A stretch of 18,290 bases of DNA from assembly GCA_910586805.1 (NCBI GenBank), contig CAJUJC010000025.1:2056-20345 (forward strand), given 5' to 3'. Shown here piece by piece: positions 6,312 through 13,978 of this stretch (its first letter is position 1; every line of letters starts with the position of its first letter). Under the pieces are notes generated by a model. The model ran no database searches and was not told the DNA's origin. It saw only the letters and a list, made by a program, of their open reading frames with translations. Both the position numbers and the translations under genes were made by a program. The stretch is from an uncultured Erysipelotrichales bacterium. Its GTDB lineage: Bacteria > Bacillota_I > Bacilli_A > Erysipelotrichales > Coprobacillaceae.

Positions 6312-9300
6312 TTAATCTGTTCTAAGTGCAGTAACAGGATCTTCCTTAGCAGCTTTTCTAGAAGGAATAATACCCCCAACTAATGTTAAAATAGTACTTA
6401 ATACAATTAAAACAATACCTGCCACAGGAGGTAATGATGCATTAATTTGATTATTTCCTGCAATAGAATGAATAACTTGATTAGCTGGTATTAATAACAA
6501 CAATGTAATCACAATTCCTAAAACACCTGCTAATAAACCAATAATAAATGTTTCAGCATTAAACACATTAGAAATATTACGTTTAGAAGCTCCAATAGCT
6601 CTTAAGATTCCTATTTCTTTTTTACGTTCTAAAACACTAATATAAGTAATAACACCTATCATTATAGAACTAACAATTAATGAAATAGCTACAAAAGCAA
6701 CCAACACATAACTTATAACATTAATAATATCAGTCACTGAAGACATTAAAGTACCTACCAAATCAGTATAAGTAATGACTTTATCCTCATCAACTTTTTC
6801 CATCTCTTCGTTATAAGTATTTAAAATATTTAGAACACCTTCTTTACATTCAAAATCTTTAGGATAAATACTTACTGCTGATGGACTATTAAAATCAGCA
6901 TAACCTAATTGAATAAGATTTGTATCATAAGTATAAACTTCTTTTGACATCATAGACATCATTAATTCTGACATATCCTGTTCACTCATATTCATTTTGA
7001 AAGCATCTTGAAATGCACTTGCATCAAAACGAAATGCATTAGTCATTGATGAACTTAATTGTTGTAAGCTTGAAGTAAGTTCTTTTTGTAAAGCGATACT
7101 CATTGTTTTTGTAACTTCACCCATATAACTTTGCATGATAGTAGAAAGTTGCTGTTGTAAATTTGTTGAGGTCATTAAATTTGTTAAACTTGTTCTTAAT
7201 ACTATTTTTGCTTCATCAGATTGCATATAATCCATAAAATATTCATTGAATTTTGTAATATCAGGAAAATGATGCTCTTTTGCATAATCACTATAATTTT
7301 TGTAAAGATTTATTAATATTGTTTGCATTTGTTCAGGAGTAATCATGATTTCTCCGTTTTCTAAAATAATTTTCTCTATTTCTTCTTTTAATTGTTGACT
7401 CACATCTGTTGATTGTAAATATTGTTGGAACTGTTTATCAAATTGACGAAAATCAGCTTCAGGATGTGTTGTCACATAATTGCTATATCCATTTATTAAG
7501 TCTTGAATTAATATATCTGTTTGTTCTTGTGTTAATTTTATATTTAATTGAGAAATAATATCAGTTATATCAAGTGGTGGCAATGTTAAAGATGTCATAA
7601 CATTATTTAATCCACTTAAATTGATATTCATTTGACTTGTATCAAAATGAAAAGCAGATTGAATTTTTTTCTCATCGATAGAAAACATTTTACTCATATC
7701 CATAGAATTATCTTTTTTCACATCAAAAGGTTTACCTGTAAATACATTTTTATGAGAATTTGCAAGTTGATCTTTGACAATTTGACTATCAGATGCCTGA
7801 TGAATAATGTAATCAATCAAATCAGATGTATAATAAATTCCAGGACTCAACATTGCTCCTGTTGCTCCTTCTTTTGCTTGTACAATTCCGACAATCTTTA
7901 ATTCCTCACCATTTTTAACAATATTTTTCATATATTGTTCATTGCTTGTTTTATCTTTCCATACATCATAATCTTTATCATATTGATAATAATCACTAGC
8001 ATTCACAAGTTTAAAAGTTACATTCATAATATCCTCATAACTATAGGCTTCATGAATATCAGGAGTTACTATCTCTTCTTCCTTAGAAAATTGTTCAATC
8101 ATTTTATCCAACTCTTTAGGATCTCTTAAACCTAAACTATATAACATAAAATCACTGACATTCCCTTTATTGGTCAAAACAACAACAACTTCATTATAAC
8201 TTTGAGGCCAACGTCCTGCTTTTATATCATATTGATCAGTATACAAACCAATATGGCTAGGCATTTGGGCAAAAATATTTGTACTCATAGCTGAAGACAT
8301 CATACTATTTGAGCTTGATATTGCTCCCATACCCAATGAACTAAAAGAAGTATCAGGATTAACCTGTCTTATATTTTCTAAATCAGAACTATAAATTTGA
8401 GGCGCAACATTATACGTATATTCAATAGCATTTGTATACTCCTTAATATTAGATTTTCCACTATCCAAATACTCTTTTAAAGACTCTAAATCATTAGAAC
8501 CAATTGTAGAAAACATCGTTGTCAGCATACGAGAAACATGAACATCACCAGGAGTATCCTCTTCTTTAGAATTATCTACAATCATAGAGGTCATATCAAA
8601 ACCTGTACTTTGAATTTGTAATGGATATTCTGATAATGTATCTTCTTCAACTGTTTTAATATATTCACTGACTCCATTAGATAAAGATAGAATCGCTGCA
8701 ATTCCAATAATACCAATTGAACCTGCAAAAGCAGTCAAAATTGTTCTGCCCTTCTTTGTTTTTAAGTTATTAAAACTCAATGATAAAGATGTTAATAATG
8801 ACATGGATGTTTTTCCCATATTTTGATATGTTGCTTTTTCTTTTGTTTTAATTTCAAAAGGATCACTATCATGACAAATAATCCCATCTTTTAGATTAAC
8901 AATTCTTGTTGCATATTCTTCTGCTAATTCAGGATTATGTGTCACCATAACAACCAATCTATCTTTAGCCACTTCTTTTAATAAATCCATAACCTGAACA
9001 CTTGTATCACTATCTAACGCCCCTGTGGGTTCATCAGCCAATAAAATATCGGGATCATTAACCAAAGCTCTTGCTATGGCAACACGTTGCATCTGTCCAC
9101 CAGATAATTGATTAGGTTTTTTATGAATTTGTTCACCTAAACCAACTTGCTCTAATGCACTTTGTGCTTTTTTCTTTCTTTCACTCTTTGATATTCCTGA
9201 GATTGTAAGAGCTAATTCTACATTTGATAAAATAGTTTGATGAGGAATTAAATTATAACTTTGAAAAACAAATCCTATTGTATGATTACGATAAGAATCC

Positions 9301-9530
9301 CAATCCCTATCTTTATAATTTTTTGTAGAAATCCCATTAATAATCAAATCTCCACTATCATAACGATCTAATCCACCAATAATATTTAATAATGTTGTTT
9401 TCCCAGACCCACTTGGTCCTAGTATAGCAACAAATTCATTATCTCGAAGATTTAAACTCACTTTATTCAATGCTTTTTGAATTAAAGCCCCTGTCTTATA
9501 TTCTTTACAAATATCTTTAATTTGTAACAT
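6312..9530 (-). CDS. Single-chain ABC transporter (MacB/LolE/FtsX-type): ATPase fused to permease with large extracellular domain
   Basis: The protein has 1072 residues from ATG 9530. Residues 1-230 form a LolD/MacB-type ATPase: Walker A GPSGSGKT (38-45), Q-loop FVFQSYN, signature LSGGQMQ (142-148), Walker B ILLADEP (162-168) and switch His198. A first membrane helix (about 264-284) follows, then an extracellular domain of about 640 residues, then three C-terminal helices (about 936-967, 993-1016, 1036-1055) with the FtsX motif VLERKKEIGILRAIGASKR. This family does not move substrate through a channel; it couples ATP hydrolysis to periplasmic or surface work such as peptide efflux, lipoprotein release or activation of cell wall hydrolases. 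The extracellular domain holds two diverged copies of a 57-residue unit. The AGGAG site (9539-9543) could serve the ATG at 9533 or 9530; ATGs at 9548 and 9554 are too close to the -10 box. The substrate is unknown. Confidence 0.9.
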   Translation of the reverse strand: MLQIKDICKEYKTGALIQKALNKVSLNLRDNEFVAILGPSGSGKTTLLNIIGGLDRYDSGDLIINGISTKNYKDRDWDSYRNHTIGFVFQSYNLIPHQTILSNVELALTISGISKSERKKKAQSALEQVGLGEQIHKKPNQLSGGQMQRVAIARALVNDPDILLADEPTGALDSDTSVQVMDLLKEVAKDRLVVMVTHNPELAEEYATRIVNLKDGIICHDSDPFEIKTKEKATYQNMGKTSMSLLTSLSLSFNNLKTKKGRTILTAFAGSIGIIGIAAILSLSNGVSEYIKTVEEDTLSEYPLQIQSTGFDMTSMIVDNSKEEDTPGDVHVSRMLTTMFSTIGSNDLESLKEYLDSGKSNIKEYTNAIEYTYNVAPQIYSSDLENIRQVNPDTSFSSLGMGAISSSNSMMSSAMSTNIFAQMPSHIGLYTDQYDIKAGRWPQSYNEVVVVLTNKGNVSDFMLYSLGLRDPKELDKMIEQFSKEEEIVTPDIHEAYSYEDIMNVTFKLVNASDYYQYDKDYDVWKDKTSNEQYMKNIVKNGEELKIVGIVQAKEGATGAMLSPGIYYTSDLIDYIIHQASDSQIVKDQLANSHKNVFTGKPFDVKKDNSMDMSKMFSIDEKKIQSAFHFDTSQMNINLSGLNNVMTSLTLPPLDITDIISQLNIKLTQEQTDILIQDLINGYSNYVTTHPEADFRQFDKQFQQYLQSTDVSQQLKEEIEKIILENGEIMITPEQMQTILINLYKNYSDYAKEHHFPDITKFNEYFMDYMQSDEAKIVLRTSLTNLMTSTNLQQQLSTIMQSYMGEVTKTMSIALQKELTSSLQQLSSSMTNAFRFDASAFQDAFKMNMSEQDMSELMMSMMSKEVYTYDTNLIQLGYADFNSPSAVSIYPKDFECKEGVLNILNTYNEEMEKVDEDKVITYTDLVGTLMSSVTDIINVISYVLVAFVAISLIVSSIMIGVITYISVLERKKEIGILRAIGASKRNISNVFNAETFIIGLLAGVLGIVITLLLLIPANQVIHSIAGNNQINASLPPVAGIVLIVLSTILTLVGGIIPSRKAAKEDPVTALRTD
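7173..7535 (-). repeat. Tandem 57-residue repeat inside the ABC transporter extracellular domain
   Basis: Two consecutive protein segments, about residues 666-722 and 730-786, align without gaps at a 64-residue period. Shared positions include T-x-EQ near the start, an L-x3-YSxY core, H, D, FxxxF, Y and QS, about 14 of 57 identical. AFHFDTS before and AFRFDAS after the pair add a second layer of duplication. Confidence 0.6.
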
Positions 9531-9542
9531 CATTATCACTCC

Positions 9543-9583
9543 TAACATAAACATATTATACTCTTTTTAAAAACTTTATGTTA
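9543..9583. promoter_or_regulatory. Inverted repeat bracketing the ABC transporter promoter
   Basis: TAACATAAA (9543-9551) and TTTATGTTA (9575-9583) are a perfect 9-base inverted repeat. One arm covers the -35 box and the other the transcription start. This placement suits an operator for a dimeric or tetrameric regulator, but it could be chance in AT-rich DNA. Confidence 0.35.
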
Positions 9584-9584
9584 A
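9555..9584 (-). promoter_or_regulatory. Promoter of the ABC transporter gene
   Basis: On the minus strand TTAACA (9579-9584) and a perfect TATAAT (9555-9560) are 18 bases apart. Transcription would start near 9548, a short leader before AGGAG and the ATG pair at 9533/9530. Confidence 0.55.
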
Positions 9585-9599
9585 CTTTTGGTTTTCTTT

Positions 9600-9755
9600 T
9601 TATAAATTAACAAATGCAATATATCTTATATTTATAATTTTATTAATATCTTCTTTTCCTCTTTTGAAAACCACATTTATAAAATAATATTTGCCAATAC
9701 AAAAATAAAACAAAAAAATCATGAAAATGGTTATTGGCAATATAAAAGTATGCAC
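9600..9755 (-). CDS. Possible small membrane peptide gene (51 residues)
   Basis: The only candidate gene in the stretch between the ABC transporter promoter and ftsQ. From a GTG at 9755 the frame encodes 51 residues: a hydrophobic segment (FILPITIFMIFLFYFCIG, residues 4-21), then a basic, Lys/Asn-rich tail ending INIRYIAFVNL. An in-frame ATG at 9779 would give 59 residues but has no ribosome binding site, while GTG 9755 has AGAGGA (9765-9770) nine bases upstream. A TATAAT (9795-9800) could be its -10 box; I see no good -35. The stop is 16 bases before the -35 box of the ABC transporter gene. I do not recognise the protein. AT-rich DNA often yields such ORFs by chance, so it may not be a gene. 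Confidence 0.3.
   Translation of the reverse strand: MHTFILPITIFMIFLFYFCIGKYYFINVVFKRGKEDINKIINIRYIAFVNL
9691..9740. repeat. 9-base inverted repeat in the ABC transporter-ftsQ gap
   Basis: TTGCCAATA (9691-9699) and TATTGGCAA (9732-9740) are perfect inverted repeats separated by 32 bases. They fall inside the small candidate ORF. There is no T-tract, so it is not a terminator, and no function is apparent. Confidence 0.3.
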
Positions 9756-9816
9756 TATTCTTATTCCTCTTTGATTCATTGAAAAAGATTTTATATTATA
9801 TTCAATCTAGATAAAG

Positions 9817-9853
9817 ATAAAAAAGAATTATCATATTATAAATGATAATTCTT
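9817..9853 (-). terminator. Terminator of the ftsW-murG-murB-ftsQ transcript
   Basis: AAGAATTATCAT (9823-9834) and ATGATAATTCTT (9842-9853) form a perfect 12-base stem with a 7-base loop. On the minus strand the stem runs into six T residues. It lies about 100 bases after the ftsQ stop; between the two I see no gene. Confidence 0.75.
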
Positions 9854-9954
9854 ATGTATAGTTTTAATCTCATGAAGCAATCATTCACTCTATTTCAAGT
9901 TAGTCCTTACCATAAACCTAAAAATTTCAAACTCTTTTCAATTATGAATATGTT

Positions 9955-10722
9955 TTATTTACATGGTTCAAGATAAAGCAGCTTTCCTTCGAAAGAGAAA
10001 ACACATTTATCTTTATGTACTTTTGTATAAGCTTCATAATCAAATGTTTCTAATTTTGATACCATATCTTCAACTTTTACATATATTTTTTTACCATCAT
10101 CCATCAAAAATTCAACACGTGTTTCATCATGTTTTTGTGGTGCATATGTAATATCACTTGTTTGCGTTTTGATAATCCCTGATACCTGAACATATTCCTT
10201 AGCAAATAATTTTAAAAATTTTAAATCAGGAAACTGTTTCAATTGAGGTGTTGATTGTAAATCAGCAATCATTTTTTTATCAGTTGTTTCACTTACTTTT
10301 CCTATTTCATCAATAACATATGTCTTTCTATCAATCACACAATATGCAACAGGATCAGCTTCCTCGATTTCAATAGTAATATGTCCAAAAAAATCACATG
10401 TAACATTAGCCTTTTTTATAAGACCTAGTTCTTTAACCTCATTTGCTACTTTCTTTTTATCAACAAAAAGATAAATATTTTTCTTACTAATAGAAATATT
10501 ATCTAAAATCAATGATGTTGATACACGATGATTTCCACTCACTTCAATAGACTGAATATGTGAATAATCGCTCACAAAATAAGAAGCAATTAAAACCAAT
10601 ATTACAATGATAATAAAAGCTTTTACTTTTCGTTTGAATTTCTTTTTCTTTTTATTCTTTAAGATTTTTCTAACTTGATTTTCATCATGTTCATTATAAA
10701 CATAACCTTGTGAATGTGCCAT
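9955..10722 (-). CDS. ftsQ: Cell division protein FtsQ/DivIB
   Basis: The protein is 255 residues with the bitopic FtsQ/DivIB layout: a highly basic cytoplasmic N-terminus (KNKKKKKFKRKVK, about 22-34), one membrane helix (about 35-50), then a POTRA domain (about 55-122) starting IQSIEVSGNHRVS and containing a DPVAYCVIDRKTYVIDEIG junction to the beta domain. It binds FtsL and FtsB and regulates septal peptidoglycan synthesis. ATG 10722 follows the murB stop by nine bases; the GGGGGT in the last murB codons is the probable ribosome binding site, so the two are translationally close. It is the last gene of the cluster; the ftsA and ftsZ genes that often follow are not here. Sequence conservation in this family is low, so the position in the cluster adds weight. 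Confidence 0.88.
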   Translation of the reverse strand: MAHSQGYVYNEHDENQVRKILKNKKKKKFKRKVKAFIIIVILVLIASYFVSDYSHIQSIEVSGNHRVSTSLILDNISISKKNIYLFVDKKKVANEVKELGLIKKANVTCDFFGHITIEIEEADPVAYCVIDRKTYVIDEIGKVSETTDKKMIADLQSTPQLKQFPDLKFLKLFAKEYVQVSGIIKTQTSDITYAPQKHDETRVEFLMDDGKKIYVKVEDMVSKLETFDYEAYTKVHKDKCVFSFEGKLLYLEPCK

Positions 10723-10731
10723 GGTGACTCA

Positions 10732-11646
10732 CTACCCCCAGTTAACTAATATTACTTCCCTTTTTAATTCAACTTTAAAACGATCAAAAACAGTTTTTTC
10801 TACCAATAAAATCAATTCCAAAATATCCTTTGCACTTGCATACCCATTATTAACTATAAAATTAGAGTGTTTGGGAGAAACTTGAGCTCCACCAATTTCA
10901 TATCCTCTTAGTCCACATTCATCAATATATTGCCATGCCGCTTTTTCTTCGGGATTTCTAAACACACTCCCTGCACTCGCAAAATTCCATGGTTGTGTGG
11001 ACATTCTTTTTTCCTTACGTTTATCTAAAACCGCTGTAATTTCTTGTGGATCTTTTGGATTCATTTCAAAAATTGCTTCTATTAAAATCCAATCTTTATG
11101 TCCTTGTAAAATTGATTTACGATAACCAAATTGCATATCTTCTTTACTCAATGTCATCAACTCATTTTTATCATTTAAGACAAGTGCTGATTTGAATACA
11201 TCCGCAAAACAGTATTTATAAGCGCCTGCATTCATATAAATACCACCACCAATAGTTCCAGGTATTCCACCCATGAATTCAAATCCTGATAATCCAACTT
11301 TTGCAGATTCATAAGCAAGATAAATCATACTCACACCTGCTTGTGCCTTAATTTCTATCCCATTAAAAGATACTTGATTAAAATATTTATATAACGAAAA
11401 AATAACACCTTCATATTCTTTATCAGAAAATAATAAATCCGAACCTTTTCCAACAACCATATGCTTAAGTTGTTTTTCACGACAATAAGAAATCCCTTTA
11501 CGTAATCCTTCAATATCTTTGACATGAATAAAAAGTCTTGCAGGTCCTCCTACTTTAAATGTTGTATGTTTATACATAGGTTCATTTTCTAAAATATCTC
11601 CAACCTCTAAATCTATCAATTCATAAAATATACGATCAAAATCCAT
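10732..11646 (-). CDS. murB: UDP-N-acetylenolpyruvoylglucosamine reductase MurB
   Basis: MurB uses NADPH and bound FAD to reduce UDP-GlcNAc-enolpyruvate to UDP-MurNAc in the cytoplasm. The 304-residue protein has the FAD-binding features FKVGGPA (30-36), GKGSDLLFSD (66-75) and GIPGTIGGGIYMNAGAY (127-143). GYRKS carries the catalytic Arg176. SAGSVFRNP (224-232) carries the proton donor Ser227 and marks a type II enzyme such as those of Bacillus and Staphylococcus. Glu297 in the C-terminal KREV segment matches the catalytic glutamate. ATG 11646 lies two bases after the murG stop, with AGGAAG inside the end of murG, indicating coupled translation. Confidence 0.96.
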   Translation of the reverse strand: MDFDRIFYELIDLEVGDILENEPMYKHTTFKVGGPARLFIHVKDIEGLRKGISYCREKQLKHMVVGKGSDLLFSDKEYEGVIFSLYKYFNQVSFNGIEIKAQAGVSMIYLAYESAKVGLSGFEFMGGIPGTIGGGIYMNAGAYKYCFADVFKSALVLNDKNELMTLSKEDMQFGYRKSILQGHKDWILIEAIFEMNPKDPQEITAVLDKRKEKRMSTQPWNFASAGSVFRNPEEKAAWQYIDECGLRGYEIGGAQVSPKHSNFIVNNGYASAKDILELILLVEKTVFDRFKVELKREVILVNWG

Positions 11647-11648
11647 AA

Positions 11649-12737
11649 TTACTTCCTTTCTAAAAGTTTCATCATTTCTTTATAAATATCCTCACAAGCA
11701 TGAGGTTTTCCTAACTTCTTTGTATTGATTTTCATTTTATCTAAAACTTCATCATGACTCAAGAGGAAACGGACTTTTTCCACAAAATTTTGAGTATTGA
11801 AATCTTTTTCCAAAATCATTTCAGCTGCAAAAGCATCGACTAACTCTTGTGCATTATATTCTTGATGATTTAAAACAACATAAGGACTAGGTATAATCAA
11901 TGAAGGGCATCCTAATGCAGTAATTTCAGCTAAAGTTGTGGCCCCAGCACGTGATACAATTAAATCACAACTTGAAATTAAACTTGGCATATCCTCAACA
12001 TATGGAACAAGATGAACAGATGAATTCAAATCGATTAATTCTTTTTTCATTTCATCATAGTAATTTTGTCCTGTCACATAAATAATATCATAGTTATCAT
12101 GCTGCATTGAACGTAATGCTTCTTTCATAACACTATTTACTGATGATGAACCTAAACTTCCCATAACAATAACAACAGTTTTTCTAACTTTATCAATCCT
12201 ATAAATATCATGAATATCTTTTAATTCCTGACTGCTCACAACACTTGCTCTTGGATTTCCTAATAATACTGTTTTATTTGATGGGAATTGCTCTAATGCT
12301 TTTTGATAACAACAAACAATACTATCAACTTTTTTAATAAGAATTTTATTTGTTAAACCAATGATTGAATTTTGTTCATGAATCATTGTTTTAATTCCTT
12401 TTTGTGCTGCTGCCATAACAATAGAAGCGCTTGGGTATCCTCCAAACCCAATAACAATATCAGGACAAAATTCTTTTAATATTTTTTTAGATTGACCTAA
12501 TGATTTTATGAAAATCAAACCATTTTTTATTTTTTGAATAGGATTTCCTACAAAACCTTTCACATTCAATCCTCTATATTCATATCCTAACGATGGAACA
12601 ACTTTCGATTCTAAACGATCAGTTGTTCCCACAAATAAAAATTCAGTATCAGGTTTTTGTTTTTTTATATATTCAACAAGGGCTAAAGCAGGATATAAAT
12701 GTCCTCCAGTTCCCCCAGCACTTACAATAATTTTCAT
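11649..12737 (-). CDS. murG: MurG, lipid I to lipid II GlcNAc transferase
   Basis: MurG transfers GlcNAc from UDP-GlcNAc to lipid I on the inner face of the membrane, making lipid II. The protein is 362 residues, the usual length, and a GT-B fold glycosyltransferase. The N-terminal domain shows GGTGGH (8-13), IGFGGYPSAS (96-105) and HEQN (120-123). The C-terminal domain shows MGSLGSSSVN (192-201), SRAGATTLAEI (262-272) and HQEYNAQEL (291-299), which bind UDP-GlcNAc. I chose ATG 12737, which has AGGAG about ten bases upstream; an in-frame GTG at 12746 directly abuts that site and cannot use it. It lies 22 bases after ftsW and two before murB. Confidence 0.96.
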   Translation of the reverse strand: MKIIVSAGGTGGHLYPALALVEYIKKQKPDTEFLFVGTTDRLESKVVPSLGYEYRGLNVKGFVGNPIQKIKNGLIFIKSLGQSKKILKEFCPDIVIGFGGYPSASIVMAAAQKGIKTMIHEQNSIIGLTNKILIKKVDSIVCCYQKALEQFPSNKTVLLGNPRASVVSSQELKDIHDIYRIDKVRKTVVIVMGSLGSSSVNSVMKEALRSMQHDNYDIIYVTGQNYYDEMKKELIDLNSSVHLVPYVEDMPSLISSCDLIVSRAGATTLAEITALGCPSLIIPSPYVVLNHQEYNAQELVDAFAAEMILEKDFNTQNFVEKVRFLLSHDEVLDKMKINTKKLGKPHACEDIYKEMMKLLERK

Positions 12738-12759
12738 CTTTCTCACTCTCCTTTCATTA

Positions 12760-13845
12760 TTATAGCATATTATTCGCAGATTTCGAGATATTAATTAAAA
12801 TTCCTATACTCATTAAAGTAATTGTCAAACTTGTACCACCATAGGAAATCAAAGGAAGAGTGACACCTGTTACTGGAAACAACCCTACAACAACTCCTAA
12901 GTTGATTAAAGTTTGTATTCCTATCATAGAAATAATACCAATCATCAATAAACTTCCAAATAAATCTCTTACATTTTGACTAATTTTTAGAACTGTTTTA
13001 AATAAAGTTAAATAAACACCTATTAAAGCAACCCCACCTATAAATCCATACTCCTCAGCAATAATTGCAAAAATAAAATCTGTTTGTGGCTCAGGTAAAT
13101 AAAAATGCTTTTGTATACTGTTATCAAATCCTGCACCAAGTAAACCACCTGGTCCTATCGCATATAAAGATTGTATAGCTTGAAATCCACTCCCTAAAGG
13201 ATCTTGAAAAGGATCCAAAAACGATAATATTCTTTCCATACGATAAGGTGCTGACAAAATCATGAAAATAATACCCACAATAGCAAAACAGCCTAATATA
13301 ATAAAATATATAAATGGGAATGGTGAAACAATTAACATCACAACAATACTACAAGCCATAACGACTCCACTTCCAAAATCTGGTTGTAACATAATCAATA
13401 AAAATCCTAATCCCATAACAACAAGTAAACGGAAACTATATTTTAATCTATTCATACGATAATAATTATCTTCAATATAAACAGCCGCATAAATAATCAT
13501 CCCTATTTTAAACAACTCACTTGGTTGCAATGCAAAAAAACCAAAGTTAAACCAACTTCGACTTCCACCACGCACGACCCCTAATCCTGGTATTAAAACA
13601 AGTATCAACAATAAAAAACATCCGCCTATTATTTTTTTATAATGCTCTTTATAAAAATGATAATCTATTTGAGAAGTCATATACATAGCTATTAACCCTA
13701 AACATGCAAAAATAGCTTGTCTTTTGATATAAAATAAAGAATCCCCATATTTATAATATGCCCATATATGAGAAGAACTATAAACATTCACTAATCCAAA
13801 TACAACAATAATAAGAGTAAGTATTATTATTTTTTTTGTTTTCAT
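12760..13845 (-). CDS. ftsW: FtsW, septal peptidoglycan glycosyltransferase (SEDS family)
   Basis: This polytopic SEDS protein of 361 residues and about ten membrane segments polymerises lipid II into glycan with a partner class B PBP. Conserved parts are GSRSWFNFGFFALQPSELFK (94-113), PDFGSG (155-160), AIGPGGLLGAGF (229-240), PEPQTDFIFAIIAEE (251-265) with the presumed catalytic Asp256, and the C-terminal GLFPVTGVTLPLISYGGTS (321-339). Its place before murG supports FtsW rather than the related RodA; SpoVE is another close paralogue in sporulating relatives and cannot be excluded by sequence alone. ATG 13845 has AGGGGG about five bases upstream. The gap from murD holds two terminator hairpins, so ftsW may start a new transcript. 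Confidence 0.92.
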   Translation of the reverse strand: MKTKKIIILTLIIVVFGLVNVYSSSHIWAYYKYGDSLFYIKRQAIFACLGLIAMYMTSQIDYHFYKEHYKKIIGGCFLLLILVLIPGLGVVRGGSRSWFNFGFFALQPSELFKIGMIIYAAVYIEDNYYRMNRLKYSFRLLVVMGLGFLLIMLQPDFGSGVVMACSIVVMLIVSPFPFIYFIILGCFAIVGIIFMILSAPYRMERILSFLDPFQDPLGSGFQAIQSLYAIGPGGLLGAGFDNSIQKHFYLPEPQTDFIFAIIAEEYGFIGGVALIGVYLTLFKTVLKISQNVRDLFGSLLMIGIISMIGIQTLINLGVVVGLFPVTGVTLPLISYGGTSLTITLMSIGILINISKSANNML

Positions 13846-13873
13846 GATAACCCCCTATTTATAAAAGCATATG

Positions 13874-13904
13874 AAAAAAAAGAAGAATTTAATACTCTTC
13901 TTTT
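13874..13904 (-). terminator. Second terminator-like hairpin between murD and ftsW
   Basis: AAAAGAAGA (13878-13886) and TCTTCTTTT (13896-13904) form a 9-base stem with a 9-base loop; on the minus strand four more T residues follow. The stem is AT-rich and so weaker than the first hairpin. It stands 29 bases before the ftsW start codon. The remaining sequence to 13953 contains only AT-rich DNA and a weak 6-base stem (13934-13951); I see no clear promoter. Confidence 0.55.
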
Positions 13905-13951
13905 AGCATTTTCTTATATTCATATATTTATAAATCATTTTTTATAATGAT

Positions 13952-13978
13952 ATAAAAAAGAAGAGAGCTCTCTCTTCT
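13952..13978 (-). terminator. Terminator directly after murD
   Basis: On the minus strand AGAAGAGA and TCTCTTCT (13971-13978 and 13959-13966) form an 8-base stem around a 4-base loop, followed by five T residues. The stem begins inside the murD stop codon. Confidence 0.75.

Noticed and set aside
7632..8129. Plus-strand frames of 64-89 codons opposite the ABC transporter gene
   Set aside because: They are shadows of the extracellular domain coding sequence, without ribosome binding sites or recognisable motifs.
9548..9554. ATG codons at 9554 and 9548 as start of the ABC transporter
   Set aside because: They lie next to the -10 box, at or before the predicted transcription start, and upstream of the AGGAG site that serves 9533/9530.
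9721..9774. Plus-strand 17-codon frame starting ATGAAAATG
   Set aside because: It is very short and has no ribosome binding site; the opposite strand frame is the better candidate.
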